DNA from: Leishmania martiniquensis
Lineage: Eukaryota > Euglenozoa > Kinetoplastea > Trypanosomatida > Trypanosomatidae
NCBI RefSeq assembly: GCF_017916325.1
Contig: NC_090171.1
Span: 1,663,501-1,727,500 of the forward strand
DNA length: 64,000 bases
Direction: 5' to 3'
Shown here: positions 29,907-40,498 of the stretch, piece after piece
Position numbering within the stretch: position 1 is the first letter of the stretch
Layout: every line of letters starts with the position of its first letter
Notes under the pieces: model-generated
The model's input: only the letters and a program-made list of their open reading frames with translations
Databases searched by the model: none
Told to the model about the DNA's origin: nothing
Made by a program: the position numbers and the translations under genes

Positions 29907-30780
29907 CGACATCACGCAAGTGTCCCCCAGTGTTTCCTCCCCCCTCCTCTAGGCGAGGAAGAGAGAGTTTGCCACGAGATAAGGGTTAGGAGCGCGACCG
30001 CGGCGTGGCTTTGTCGCTGCCAACGTGGCACCCTGAGTTGTTGCGGCTCGCGAGCATTTTAGTTTGGGAGTGCAAGCTCCACAAGGATGGAGGTGCAAGG
30101 AACGGGAGGTTGAAGTGTTTTCGTGCAGCTATTATCCCACCTCTCTACACTTACCGCGCACGTATATGCGCGTCGGTGTGCGTGCACCGTACCCGTTTGT
30201 GTTTGCCCATGCACTCGCTTCTTCCTTCATCTTCGTTGCCAAAGCAACAACAACAGTGAAAGGAAATGAGGGAGGAGGGGTAAGGGAGGTGGGGGCGAGG
30301 CGAGGAGGAGGAGGAGACCACTGCCTAGGGAGGAGAACTCCACGCACGTACACACTTGCACAAACCGAGGAAGTGAGCGAGGTTAGCTCTCCGCCCTCAC
30401 TCTTCATCTTTGTATGGGGTTTCGGTTGGGTAAACCCATTTCTAAATGACGCCATTGCGCTTTTTTTTTTTACATCATGATGCAGTTGAGGCTCGCCCCG
30501 CAGAACACCGCGAAATGGGGCGAGGGATATGCAGCTGGCGCGCGTTCCACTACTCGTGCTTTGCATAGGAAATCTCTGAGCGCGAGTGCCGATGCTGACC
30601 TAGGACCGGCGTATTGAGCTCCAGACCAACGTTATGCGCAGCAACGGCCCCACTGCTGCTACAGTGCGTGCAAGTGCCGTACCGGGCAAGCCTTCGCCCA
30701 CCTCCTCTTCAACGGTCTACGCCGCTACCACGTGACAACATGTGCCCTCCCCTTCCCCCCCAACACGCGCACATACACAC
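29907..30780. other. Intergenic spacer
   Basis: About 0.9 kb with no supported gene. It includes a purine-rich stretch (30258-30320) and a T-run (30461-30471). The polyadenylation region of the amidase mRNA must lie here. Confidence 0.55.
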
Positions 30781-30818
30781 CATCCTTCTTTCTCCTCCTC
30801 GCTTTTCCTGATGCGCAG
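30781..30818 (+). promoter_or_regulatory. Spliced-leader acceptor, SET gene
   Basis: The tract CTTCTTTCTCCTCCTCGC plus TTTTCC leads to GCAG (AG 30817-30818), 19 bases before the ATG. An ATG at 30811 lies upstream of the AG and is removed. Inferred. Confidence 0.68.
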
Positions 30819-30837
30819 TCGCACGTGAGCGGCGAGA

Positions 30838-32466
30838 ATGCCCGCCGGCGCAGTGCCTACCACGGGTGGCTCCTGCTTCTATCTCGGCAAGAAGCCTTCA
30901 CCAATCGCATTCGCCAAGTTCGCGAAGAAGCAAGACATATTTCTTCACCCAGATGTGGCGTTTCTGGTCCCCACGAAGACGATGGGCCTGGGCGTCTTCG
31001 CCGCCCGCCCGCTCCCCGCTGGCACCGTCGTCATTAGCTGTCCTGAGGCCTCGGGGGTATCCCCATACATGAAGGAGGCGGCCACCTCGCCGTGCGTCGC
31101 CGCACTGCATGCGACTCCCGCTGCCATGGCAGACGCAGTGCTTTTTGATGTGCTAGTGCTCATGGCGGAGCTAGGTCGCCCAAACTCACTGTGGCGACCG
31201 TGGCTAGAGGCGTGTCCGCGCATGGAGCATCACTTCTTCGACCTCACCTCCGGTCAAGCGGCTGCTCTAGGTATGGAGAGCGTGATGCCGGGTAACAAAG
31301 GCGCTCTATGGGAGGCCTCTCGCGTAGCCGGGGACACCTCTGACGGTGCCTTGGTGACGCTAGGATTGGCTAGTGTCACTTGTGTGGCGCAGGCGCTCGG
31401 TGAGCTGCGCGTCATGCAACGTTGGGCCACAGCTCAGACTATCATGGCAGCCTTCCCGGGCATCTGGCCTGCCGGAGTAGCCTCCTACAGCCTCTTCTCT
31501 GAGGCACTTTCGCAGGTGTTTTCCCGCAATTTTCATCGCGAAGAGGTTCCTGGGCGAGAGGGTCCTTACCTTTTGCCGGGTCTCGACATCTTAAACCACT
31601 CCTTTACCCCTAACACCATTTTTGACGTCCGCGGTGGTGGCCGCAAGCACGCCACCGCCTTCAGCGTCATCACCACGCGCGCGGTGCAGAAGGGCGAGCA
31701 GGTGTACGGCTGCTACGGCCGCATCGGCGCCGCGCGCTTTGCCATCGAGTTTCAGTTTTTGAGCAAAGCAATCCTGCAAAACGACTTGGTTCGCTGCTCG
31801 GCCGCGTCGCTCGCCACGGTGGCGACGGTGCTGCATTACTGGAATGCCGTGCGAGCGGGTCTTGCGTGCAGTGAGGGCTCGTCTGACATTACCGCGTACC
31901 TGCAGGGTGACGCCGCCGGCATTGCATCGCCGACACGATCAGGGACTATAGTGTGGAAGCCCTCCTTGTTCGGCAGCGATACTGCGGCAGACACCGAGGC
32001 TCGTCGCCAGGAAATGGCACGGCGAGTAGAGCGGCTGCAGTGTTTGGGTCTCTTGTACGACGAGGGGCTGTATCTGGTGCGACCTTACGCGACATGGGAG
32101 GCGGAGGAGGCTGCTGAGCCAGCGCTCAGCTTTCGCTGGAGCACGCCAGCAGATCACGAAAAGGAGGTAGCGCAGCACCGTCGGATACTGGCTGCCACTG
32201 TGCACCTCCTCACCGTCTCCAAGAGCGTTTACGATGATCTCTATTACTGCATCACCGTCGACTGGGAGCCGCCGCAGTCGCCTCAGCTCTCCGCCGCGGT
32301 CCAGGACTTCTTGCATATCAAGATCGTCGCGGCAGAATGGCAGCGCGACGCTGTGCGTAATGTTTTTGGTGACTCCTATTGCGATAAAGTGCGTCGCCAG
32401 CTGGTCCAAGACGTGCTGACTTCGGAGATAGAAACACTGCGCTATTACGCTGGCTCATTTTCCTAA
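30838..32466 (+). CDS. SET-domain protein lysine methyltransferase (SETD3/RKM/LSMT-like)
   Basis: The protein is 542 aa. It has the split-SET layout of the Rubisco-LSMT/SETD3/Rkm group. The N-terminal SET part (residues about 35-70) has TMGLGVFAARPLPAGTVVIS, whose G-x-G-V-F-A loop binds S-adenosylmethionine. A helical insert follows (about 75-225). The catalytic core has GLDILNHSFTPN, with NHS at 253-255, and then GEQVYGCYGRIG with Tyr290 and Tyr293 around the active site. Residues about 320-542 are the helical substrate-binding extension typical of the group. Such enzymes methylate non-histone targets such as ribosomal proteins, translation factors or actin, usually in the cytosol. The substrate here cannot be told. 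No signal peptide is seen. An upstream ATG pair is excluded by the acceptor position. Confidence 0.92.
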   Translation: MPAGAVPTTGGSCFYLGKKPSPIAFAKFAKKQDIFLHPDVAFLVPTKTMGLGVFAARPLPAGTVVISCPEASGVSPYMKEAATSPCVAALHATPAAMADAVLFDVLVLMAELGRPNSLWRPWLEACPRMEHHFFDLTSGQAAALGMESVMPGNKGALWEASRVAGDTSDGALVTLGLASVTCVAQALGELRVMQRWATAQTIMAAFPGIWPAGVASYSLFSEALSQVFSRNFHREEVPGREGPYLLPGLDILNHSFTPNTIFDVRGGGRKHATAFSVITTRAVQKGEQVYGCYGRIGAARFAIEFQFLSKAILQNDLVRCSAASLATVATVLHYWNAVRAGLACSEGSSDITAYLQGDAAGIASPTRSGTIVWKPSLFGSDTAADTEARRQEMARRVERLQCLGLLYDEGLYLVRPYATWEAEEAAEPALSFRWSTPADHEKEVAQHRRILAATVHLLTVSKSVYDDLYYCITVDWEPPQSPQLSAAVQDFLHIKIVAAEWQRDAVRNVFGDSYCDKVRRQLVQDVLTSEIETLRYYAGSFS

Positions 32467-33930
32467 CCTACGCGAAGCCGCGGCCAAAGAAGATGCGCAC
32501 GGCGCGGCCCCCAGTGGTAAAGGTGTACACGCGTGTGAGTGCGACCACAAAAGCAGAGACTGGAATCGGCAGCGGAACCTGCCCGCGCATGTCAGCGTTT
32601 TTTTTTTGCCACAGCATTTCAGGGCCCGCGCCACGCAGTCTTTCGATTTCGTGTGCACACCCTTTTCGTTTCGTGGCCTTCCCTTGCGAAGGTCTCCGCG
32701 CCACGCTCGCGTAAATCTCACGAAGCTTTGAGCACATACTGAAAATACAAACCGATCAGCGCCTATAGGTCGTATGTGATGAGCATCGGTGACAGTACTT
32801 CTGTCTAGCCGCCTCCTCCTCCCTGGCACGTATCCGGCCCCTAGAGGGCCTCTCTTTATATATTTTTGTTCAAATACCAGACCACTGCCACTGAGCCCCG
32901 TTCTGGGATGGAACGCGAAATCACTCACGTGGCCTCGCCTCTGCGGTACTCAATGACAGTCGACGATTACACATCGCCTTCCTGCTTCCCCACCACCACC
33001 ACTCACCAACGGCCGTCCTGCCCACCCCCCTTTCTCTGGTTGGTGTTAACACGTGCCATGTGTTGATTGACGTTTTCCCTCACCTCTCGTTCTATAGAGC
33101 GACCTATACACACCAACGCCAACGCATTGCTTCCACGGCCTCTTGCCAATTCTTCCATGAAGGTGCGCTCACACAGATTTACACCATACACGTCGTCCAG
33201 ACAGTCACCCCAAGCGAACTTACCGCCGCACGCGAAGCTCTTTTCCAATAAACGAGGCTAATATATCTCATCTGTTTTGCTTCGTTTCCCTTTTCACCCC
33301 TTTTTTGTTTCGACCGTCGTTGAAGGCCTCATCGGGAGATTCTTCTGCGCCCATAAAATTTAGCGCTTCATGCGCACGGCAAATACAGCCAGCCTCTTAC
33401 ACCCTCATCTACACGTAAAGGACTTTTTGCAGGACACATCACTGCGCACGCACGCCCGTCCAGCATCTGAGTCTTCCCTCACCTCCCCTCAGCCTCAGGG
33501 TGTCTCCTACTCGCTTGAAACTTGGTGGCTCTGTCCCCCCTCCCCCCATTACCCAAACACTTCATCCGTGCCTGGGTGCGCCTCTCTTTGCTTGTTCCTT
33601 CACTTTCTGTGCCTTTTATCCTTTGAGTTTGCTGTATTGAGCGAGACGACTGCGAGCCTTTCCGCCCGGGCCCCTCCCTGCTGGCTCTCCCCATCGTTTT
33701 TATGTACGACTGCCTTCGGTTCCCTCTGTTTTTTTTTTCATATATATATATATAGCGGGGAGGGGCTTTTTCTCTCGAACGCTCTCTTCGTTATGCTGTG
33801 CGGCAGGGTGCGCACACGTTTCGTTCGCAGGGCACGCGCGTAACGGCAGACGCGCATACGTGACGAGGGACGGCCTTCGCACCGCGAAGAAGGGAAAGGG
33901 CAGTGAGCGCAGTCCTGAGGGGTTGCTCGG
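32467..33930. other. Intergenic spacer
   Basis: About 1.5 kb with no supported gene. It has T-runs near 32590 and 33300, a T/C-rich stretch at 33470-33640 and a (TA)n run at 33740-33754. Confidence 0.55.
33740..33754 (+). repeat. (TA)n microsatellite
   Basis: A short alternating AT run preceded by a T-run, in the spacer 250 bases upstream of the first C2-repeat gene. A very similar run occurs in the spacer downstream of that gene (41091-41106). Confidence 0.8.
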
Positions 33931-33931
33931 C

Positions 33932-33971
33932 CAGTTTTTCTCCTTTTTGTTTTTGCTGTTGGGTTTTGTAG
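33932..33971 (+). promoter_or_regulatory. Spliced-leader acceptor, first C2-repeat gene
   Basis: A long T-rich tract (TTTTTCTCCTTTTTGTTTTT plus GCTGTTGGGTTTTG) ends in TAG (AG 33970-33971), with a second AG three bases later. The ATG at 34001 follows in GCCATGG context. Translating the tract in frame produces a false hydrophobic helix, so the upstream extension is not coding. Inferred. Confidence 0.75.
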
Positions 33972-34000
33972 TAGGCGGCTGTGCTCCGCGGGATGGGGCC

Positions 34001-37000
34001 ATGGGCAAGCTCACCATCAAAGTTCACAAAAGCGAGCTCTACCGCCCCGTGAGTAGCGGCAACTGCGTCGTCAATCCGCGCGTCACCATCGTAGTGGACG
34101 GCACGTACCGGTTCCAGACGAGCATCAGGAAAAACACGTTTTGCCCGCAGTTCAACGACTCCTTTGTTGTTGGCAACACCCATCGACTAGCGGTCATTGA
34201 AGTTTCGATCTACGATGTCCAGGAGCCTTCCGGGCTGGTGCTGCCGGGCATCGGCGTCTTGACGGCGAAGCGCGGCGTGGTGCGGGCGCCCAGCCGCGCT
34301 GGCATCGACGAAAGCGAATCCGCCGGCGTCTCCATGACGGGTTCGACCGGCCTTGGCGCCGGCGGCAGTAGTGGCGGCACGCCTTCATCGTTCAAGGCAC
34401 GAATGCCAGCGCTGTTAGGGCGGTGCTACATCGCCATCGCGCGTTTAGTTCACCACGAGCGAAAGCGCCGCAAGTATTACCTGGCCACCCCACTCCCCCT
34501 CGGGTCGGCAGCGACGACAGCAGGGGGTGGCGTGACCTCGACTGCTGGCAGCATCACCGCCACGGGGGCCGACGTCGGCCCCTCGCTTCTGCAGCAGGCC
34601 CTTCCCGCAGGCATTGCCGGTACAATCACAATCTCCCTCGAGTCCGACTCCCTCGGCGAACCGGCGTCTGAGCTGTGCCTCAACGAGCGACTTGAGACCG
34701 CCTATGTGCAGCGTTTGCGTCGCTTTTTGATGTGCTACGATCCACCGAAGGTAGCCATGCTAGATGTGATGATGGCACACGTACGCGACACTACGGAGCG
34801 GGGCCCTCACAACAATGTTAGTCGCCGAAATAACGACAGCAGCAGCACCACAAGCTCCTTTGCGCTTGGAGCCAAGAGTGACCAGGCGTCGCAGAGCACT
34901 CGGCAGGACCAATCGAGTACTACTATGCATGATTGGGGCGTGAACACACCACTGAATCCCGATACCGAAAGCGTCACATACCGAGACGGCGACTCGGTGA
35001 TGCAGACTCCGTCGAACATCCGCCCGAGCCGCTTCCTGTCGCTAGGCCGGAAGGGAAGCCCCACCCGCAGCAGCACTCCTCTCCGACTTCCCACCATCCG
35101 AAAGCACAATGTGTGTCTCGGCGGCCGCGCCGAGCTCACAGCAGACGTCCCTGATGAGCGAGAAACATTCGAGGAGATGATGAACCGGCTCTGCGCTGAG
35201 TACCGTGCGAGTGAGCCGGGCGACTTTCGCGTTGTGATACGGGTCGACGGCTGCACGAACATCAACAAGGACCGCTGGAATCAGTCGCTTCTCGGATCGG
35301 ACGATGTCTTCGTCATCTTTCGCAGCGAAGCAGAGGAGTTTGCGACGGACATGGTTGATATGCAGAACACCGTGGTTTGGGCTGAGTCGAACACCGTCTC
35401 CATGGACGTTGTGAATCCACATCGCTTCGTTGTAACAATCATATTGATGGGTCGCTGTGGGGCCAAGATGTACGAGATCGGTCGCTGCCACGTTAGTGCG
35501 GCGCCGCTTTCACCCGGATGCGTCTCGCGTCGTAATATGTTTCTTTGCATGGTCGAGAGTGTCACGCAGGTAGCGGTGAATGGTGTGGTGCACCTCCTTG
35601 TGCGGCCGGTCAACTTTGGCCTCACGCCGCCTGAGGTGGCGGAGAGCGTCGACGGCTTCTACGACCGGCTCAGCCGCTTCTTCAAACGGTACGACCCCCT
35701 CCAACTCCCCGTGGTGGACGTGCTGGCGCGGTCTCGCCTGTATGAGCTCGACGCATACATGAAAGATTTGGTCGTAGAATACGGCCGTGAGCCGGGGACG
35801 GTGCGCCTGCTGGTGACTGTTGAATCGCTCATCTCACTACGTGAGACAGCCGAGATGGACCTGAGCGGGAAGGATGTTCGCGTCTTGCTCACGATGGGCT
35901 CCTGCAGCGTACGCACCAAGGCGTTTTCGGTTCGTCAGTTCGTGCCTACAGATGTGCGGGAGAATTACATGTTTGACGTGGTGCGCGAGACCGACCTCAT
36001 TCGTATCGAGGTGGTGAATGCGCGCCAGGAGGACATCGTATACGGCCGCGTCGACTTCAGCTGCCTGAACACGCAGCGCAGCGTCGTGAACAAGCGTGAG
36101 CTGTACCTGGTCGGGGCAGCGGGGACGCCAGAGGCGTACTTCAGTGGCATCGTTCGCGTGAGCCTCTACAGCGATGAGGTGGGGCATAACTACGAGGTGG
36201 ACATCAATCTCGAAGACACCTTTGCCGGGCGACTGCGCCGCTATGTTTACCGCCGCATCCCTGAGAGCCTGCACCGCGTGAACCTCGCGGTCGCAACTGT
36301 ATTCGACATGGAATCATTCATGGCGCAGCTGGCCCTGGAGTACGGAGACGAGGACCCAACCTACGCTCTTTACTTCACCGTTGTGGGATGCCGGCAGCTA
36401 CGCTCTGGGTTTAGCGGCATCAACCCTTATGTGGTGGTGCGTGTCGGCATCGATGCCTATCAGACCAAGACGGCGAGGGCGAATGAGGAGCCAGACTACT
36501 TCGAGTTCTGCCAGTTCTATTTTGATCGCACAGAGGATACGTTCATTACTCTTGTGGTGATGGACCAGGCAGACATCGGCAAAGACGAGGAGATCGGCCG
36601 CGCCGTGATCCCGTTGGTGAATGTGCAGCCGTCGCGGCAGTACAACGATTGGATGCCGGTCGTCTTCGAGAAGAAAAACGGCAAGGTGCGGGAGGTGGGC
36701 ACGATCGGGTTCAAGTACACTGTCGTGGATCTGAACCTGGTGGACCGAACCCGTGCTCGCCTCGCCAAAGAACACTACCGGGAGCGGAACACTCGCATCC
36801 CCGGCGCTCTTAGAGGAAAAAGCGAGAGCCACGGCACGAGTACAGGACCATCGTGGGGGAGTGGGGGCGATCCTATTGGCAACAGCGTCAGCACCAATGT
36901 GGTCACCAGCTCTGGTGGTGTGCAGCGGTGGAGCAGCCTTAAGAGGTACTTCTTACAGACCCCGCTCATGTCGCACTCAACGCGGGGCCTGAGCGGGGTC

Positions 37001-40000
37001 AATAGCGCCACCGACGAGTCGGACCGCTACGAGCAAAACATGAGCGACAGCGCCACCCTCGTCGTGGCTGACATGGACGGGAGCACATCCAAGTTTGGGT
37101 GCACCGTGTTCAGTCGCGTGCCGACTATCAACCTGATGGATGGGGGCATCGGCTCTGTGGAGGAGTTCTGCTCGGCCGATGTCAGCCAGCTGAACTCCGA
37201 GGAGCCTTCCGATGAGGATGTGGACCTTTCCGGCTCGCTGGACGTTATGTGTCAGCCACCGACCAACGAGGAAGATGGGGTGTCTGGCTCGTGCACCCTC
37301 ATGGAGGGGGAGGGTGGTATGGAGAGTGGCGACCCGGCGCGCATGCTGCTGCGCGTTCGCCTGCTGAGCTGCGCGAATCTTTTCAAGCCTGGACGCAACA
37401 TGCCGAACCCATACGTGCTGCTCTCTACGATCTGCGAGTCCCATCGCTCGCGGGTGCAGTTCTGCACGACAGAGCCGCGGTTCAATGAAACATTTTTCTT
37501 TACCGTGGAGGATCCTACCATTGACTACCTCTCCATCACCGTCCTGACCGACACGCCTTACGGGCTGAGGAAGCTGGGCCACTGCATGCTGTCAATGCGC
37601 AATGTGCAGCGTGGCACGATGCGCACGCGGTGGACGTCGCTTGTCATCCACCCGTTCGAGTCCACCGCGACAGAGTGCGGCTCTGTGTACCTCTCGCTGG
37701 GTGGCGTCAACTTTGGCATGAGCTACCTACCTTCCATGGATGCCGAGAACAGACTGCGGGAGCAGATCCGCGAGCACCTCACCCTCAACGCGCGGCGGCA
37801 GCTCCACCGATTGGAGTGGTACGTTGGAGAGTTTTCGCAACTCGAGAGCATTCAGCTCGGCGACTGGTTCCACGACAACAGCGGTGACGCCGGCGCCGAC
37901 GGCGCGGGCACGCACGTCGCCGACTTGGAGATCACGGTGCGTGGGGTTTCACACCTCTATTCCGATGGCTTTCTCGCCGAGGGCAGCTGTGTTGTGAAGG
38001 CGAAGGTGGACGGCAACACACGGGCAAAGACAAAGCCCATTGCAGGATCGCGGGGTTGCTTTGTCGTACCGGAGGGCCAAGAGCCATTGCGCTTCACCGT
38101 ATCTGAGCCGACGACAACGCTCGTGCGGCTGAGCGTCGTACTGAATGGGAAAACGGGTGCTGGTGAGTGCTATGTATCCTTGGCGGATCTCCGCCGCTCT
38201 GTGGAGAAGGAGCGAACGCTGATGCTGGTGATGGACTCGCGCTCCTCTCGTGCCGAGGCGGTGGGGCTCATCCGCATCTCCATCTTCTGCCGAAACTACG
38301 GCAGCGCAGCCCCGGCACCGACGGAGGAGGAGCTGGCGCTGCACTCGCGCCTCACTCGCTTCTTCTACTACTACATTCCAACGGAGTTGGCAATGGTGGA
38401 CGTCAAGTACGCCACGACGCTGAATGTCGCGGCCTACCTGAACCGCGTGGTGGAGAAGTATGGCCCAGAGCCGGGCGACTACCACCTTCGCTTCACGGTT
38501 GACCGCTGCCGAAACCTCACCTTCAAGAATGATAGCACATCACTGCACGTCTTCTGCATCGTCCGCGTCGGACTGCAGGAGTTTCAGAGCTCCGTCGTGG
38601 AGGGCGGCAGTGAGTGCGTGTTCCGCGAGAGCTTTGACCTCGTCGTCGGTCTCCCGCAACAGGAAAAGGTAGAGCTGATACTCCTGCGTTACTACCCGTC
38701 GAGGCAGGTGGAGCTGGGGCGCACGCAGCTAGAGCTGCGGGCCTTGCGGCAAGGGGAGGAGAACACTATGGAGCTGGCGCTTGTCAGCAATGCGGGCACG
38801 AAGTCGGCTGGCGTTTCCGGCGTGCTGAAGGTCTCCTCCTTCCCTGTCGACTTTGGCCAAGATGGCCAGATGCACGCACGGTCGCAATCGGCGTTCGCCT
38901 ACACCCTCGACGGGCATTCGGCTCTAGCGCAGACGGTTTGCCTCTTCGCTTCGCCGGCGTCGATGGCGGCCTCGAACCCAGGTGCGGATCTGCGCAGCAC
39001 GGAGGCCACTGACTGCGAATATGATCGGGAGCTATCGGATGGGGGGCGCAGGACGCCGGTGCCGAGCGCGTCGCACATGATCTCCACCTCCCTCAGTGGC
39101 AGCTTCAGGGAGCAAAGCTCGAAATCGCCGCCCGCGGCCGAAAGTAGTACCTCGGCCACCATCACTATTGCCGGCTTTTCAGGGTTGACCATGCGTGATG
39201 CCGAGATTTACATCCGCGTGTCGGAGTGCGACCGCGTCCTGCTGAAGACGCCACCTCTACCTGTTGCCCAACTGAGCGCGCTGGAAGCGAGCAGCGCCAC
39301 TTTCATAATTGAGAACGTGGCAGCTAACTACGACAAGCAGCTTACGCTCAAGCTGGGGTTTCGGAGACTGATGAGCGCCGAGACGCTGTGCCTCGCAGAC
39401 TTCTGTATCCTGCGCTGCCCGGCGGGAAAGACGGTGGAGAAGCGGCTGCGGCTGTACGACGTGCGGTCGCAGTACTTGGGCATCTGTCGTCTGAGCATAA
39501 CATTGCCGAATGTCCATCTGCCGGTGCAGCAATGGCAGCACCTTTCGCCTGCGGTCTTTGAACCGCTTATGGACGACGTTGCGTCATTGGTGTCCACTTA
39601 CATGCCGAAGGATGTGCGGCGACTCGATCTCATCCTGTGCCATGCCCCGGACATCCGTCAGCTGCATCGCGCGTTGAGGCTGCAGCTCGCGCCAAGCGTC
39701 GTGGCGACCGTGTACGTAGCGATCCACGCTGTCGACCTGCATTCCGCCACAGTGCGACAGTCGACCGTTGTGACAGCGTCTGTCGGCGATTTCACCTCGG
39801 AAGCGGGACGGCGGCCGCCCGGTACCCCCCCGGTGTACCCGTACGGCATGTCGAAAGAGGGCGTGTCCAGCCTCGACTTCCCGTTGTTGCGCGTCGACAT
39901 CAGCGCCACCGGATCTGCCGCCATCATGACGCTATGCGTGTGTGACCGCGCCAAGGCAAAATCTGAAGAGCTCGGCCGCACGGTGGTGTCGCTGCGCGCG

Positions 40001-40498
40001 CTGCTCACGCCCACTGTCTTTGACATGTCTGATAAGGTTCAGGTGCCGCTCGTGTCGGTGCGCCACGCTTCAAATCGCGTGCATGCAAGTTTGGTCGGCA
40101 CCCTCACGTTCAGCCTCATGCCCCCCGCGTTCGAGAGCTATGCCTCTTCCGTACGCTTCTCGTCTAGCGTAATGGCTGGCTTTGATCGCGCCTACGTCCG
40201 CTACTACGTGGATCGTATCTGCCGCCTACTGAGCCACTACGATGCGAATTCGTTGGTAGACATTCACGCACGTCTGTACGAGTCGTACGTTTCCTGCCGT
40301 AATTGGGAGACTGGGCTGCCGACATGCTTGTCCGAGTTGGTGGTGCGGTGGGGACCGGAGCTGGATGAGCTCAAGCCGCCCCCTGCGGTGAGGAGCCGCG
40401 GCGACGCACGACGCAGCCGAAGGGTAGTCATCCAGGAGAGCGAGAATGGGAACTCCACTCCTGCAACGATGGTGCTAGCCGATAAACCACGTCCATGA
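34001..40498 (+). CDS. Giant multi-C2-domain protein A
   Basis: The protein is 2165 aa from the first ATG, 29 bases after the acceptor. I count about nine C2-like beta-sandwich modules at roughly residues 1-225, 405-540, 600-727, 787-910, 1110-1240, 1307-1437, 1494-1618, 1717-1840 and 1900-2043. Most are separated by a recurring helical linker of the form RLxRFFxxYxPxxLxxVD, then about 15 residues, then a Y-x-x-x-L helix ending in YGPEPG-like sequence (for example 553-604, 741-788, 1447-1497, 2060-2124). The fourth module has the most canonical calcium loop, DQADIGKDEEIGR; most others lack the full Asp set. Low-complexity segments lie at about 265-385, 917-1110 and 1620-1715. No membrane span exists once the start is corrected. 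C2 arrays usually bind membranes or proteins, so a membrane-cytoskeleton scaffold is a reasonable inference. It is paralogous to the next gene. Confidence 0.93.
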   Translation: MGKLTIKVHKSELYRPVSSGNCVVNPRVTIVVDGTYRFQTSIRKNTFCPQFNDSFVVGNTHRLAVIEVSIYDVQEPSGLVLPGIGVLTAKRGVVRAPSRAGIDESESAGVSMTGSTGLGAGGSSGGTPSSFKARMPALLGRCYIAIARLVHHERKRRKYYLATPLPLGSAATTAGGGVTSTAGSITATGADVGPSLLQQALPAGIAGTITISLESDSLGEPASELCLNERLETAYVQRLRRFLMCYDPPKVAMLDVMMAHVRDTTERGPHNNVSRRNNDSSSTTSSFALGAKSDQASQSTRQDQSSTTMHDWGVNTPLNPDTESVTYRDGDSVMQTPSNIRPSRFLSLGRKGSPTRSSTPLRLPTIRKHNVCLGGRAELTADVPDERETFEEMMNRLCAEYRASEPGDFRVVIRVDGCTNINKDRWNQSLLGSDDVFVIFRSEAEEFATDMVDMQNTVVWAESNTVSMDVVNPHRFVVTIILMGRCGAKMYEIGRCHVSAAPLSPGCVSRRNMFLCMVESVTQVAVNGVVHLLVRPVNFGLTPPEVAESVDGFYDRLSRFFKRYDPLQLPVVDVLARSRLYELDAYMKDLVVEYGREPGTVRLLVTVESLISLRETAEMDLSGKDVRVLLTMGSCSVRTKAFSVRQFVPTDVRENYMFDVVRETDLIRIEVVNARQEDIVYGRVDFSCLNTQRSVVNKRELYLVGAAGTPEAYFSGIVRVSLYSDEVGHNYEVDINLEDTFAGRLRRYVYRRIPESLHRVNLAVATVFDMESFMAQLALEYGDEDPTYALYFTVVGCRQLRSGFSGINPYVVVRVGIDAYQTKTARANEEPDYFEFCQFYFDRTEDTFITLVVMDQADIGKDEEIGRAVIPLVNVQPSRQYNDWMPVVFEKKNGKVREVGTIGFKYTVVDLNLVDRTRARLAKEHYRERNTRIPGALRGKSESHGTSTGPSWGSGGDPIGNSVSTNVVTSSGGVQRWSSLKRYFLQTPLMSHSTRGLSGVNSATDESDRYEQNMSDSATLVVADMDGSTSKFGCTVFSRVPTINLMDGGIGSVEEFCSADVSQLNSEEPSDEDVDLSGSLDVMCQPPTNEEDGVSGSCTLMEGEGGMESGDPARMLLRVRLLSCANLFKPGRNMPNPYVLLSTICESHRSRVQFCTTEPRFNETFFFTVEDPTIDYLSITVLTDTPYGLRKLGHCMLSMRNVQRGTMRTRWTSLVIHPFESTATECGSVYLSLGGVNFGMSYLPSMDAENRLREQIREHLTLNARRQLHRLEWYVGEFSQLESIQLGDWFHDNSGDAGADGAGTHVADLEITVRGVSHLYSDGFLAEGSCVVKAKVDGNTRAKTKPIAGSRGCFVVPEGQEPLRFTVSEPTTTLVRLSVVLNGKTGAGECYVSLADLRRSVEKERTLMLVMDSRSSRAEAVGLIRISIFCRNYGSAAPAPTEEELALHSRLTRFFYYYIPTELAMVDVKYATTLNVAAYLNRVVEKYGPEPGDYHLRFTVDRCRNLTFKNDSTSLHVFCIVRVGLQEFQSSVVEGGSECVFRESFDLVVGLPQQEKVELILLRYYPSRQVELGRTQLELRALRQGEENTMELALVSNAGTKSAGVSGVLKVSSFPVDFGQDGQMHARSQSAFAYTLDGHSALAQTVCLFASPASMAASNPGADLRSTEATDCEYDRELSDGGRRTPVPSASHMISTSLSGSFREQSSKSPPAAESSTSATITIAGFSGLTMRDAEIYIRVSECDRVLLKTPPLPVAQLSALEASSATFIIENVAANYDKQLTLKLGFRRLMSAETLCLADFCILRCPAGKTVEKRLRLYDVRSQYLGICRLSITLPNVHLPVQQWQHLSPAVFEPLMDDVASLVSTYMPKDVRRLDLILCHAPDIRQLHRALRLQLAPSVVATVYVAIHAVDLHSATVRQSTVVTASVGDFTSEAGRRPPGTPPVYPYGMSKEGVSSLDFPLLRVDISATGSAAIMTLCVCDRAKAKSEELGRTVVSLRALLTPTVFDMSDKVQVPLVSVRHASNRVHASLVGTLTFSLMPPAFESYASSVRFSSSVMAGFDRAYVRYYVDRICRLLSHYDANSLVDIHARLYESYVSCRNWETGLPTCLSELVVRWGPELDELKPPPAVRSRGDARRSRRVVIQESENGNSTPATMVLADKPRP

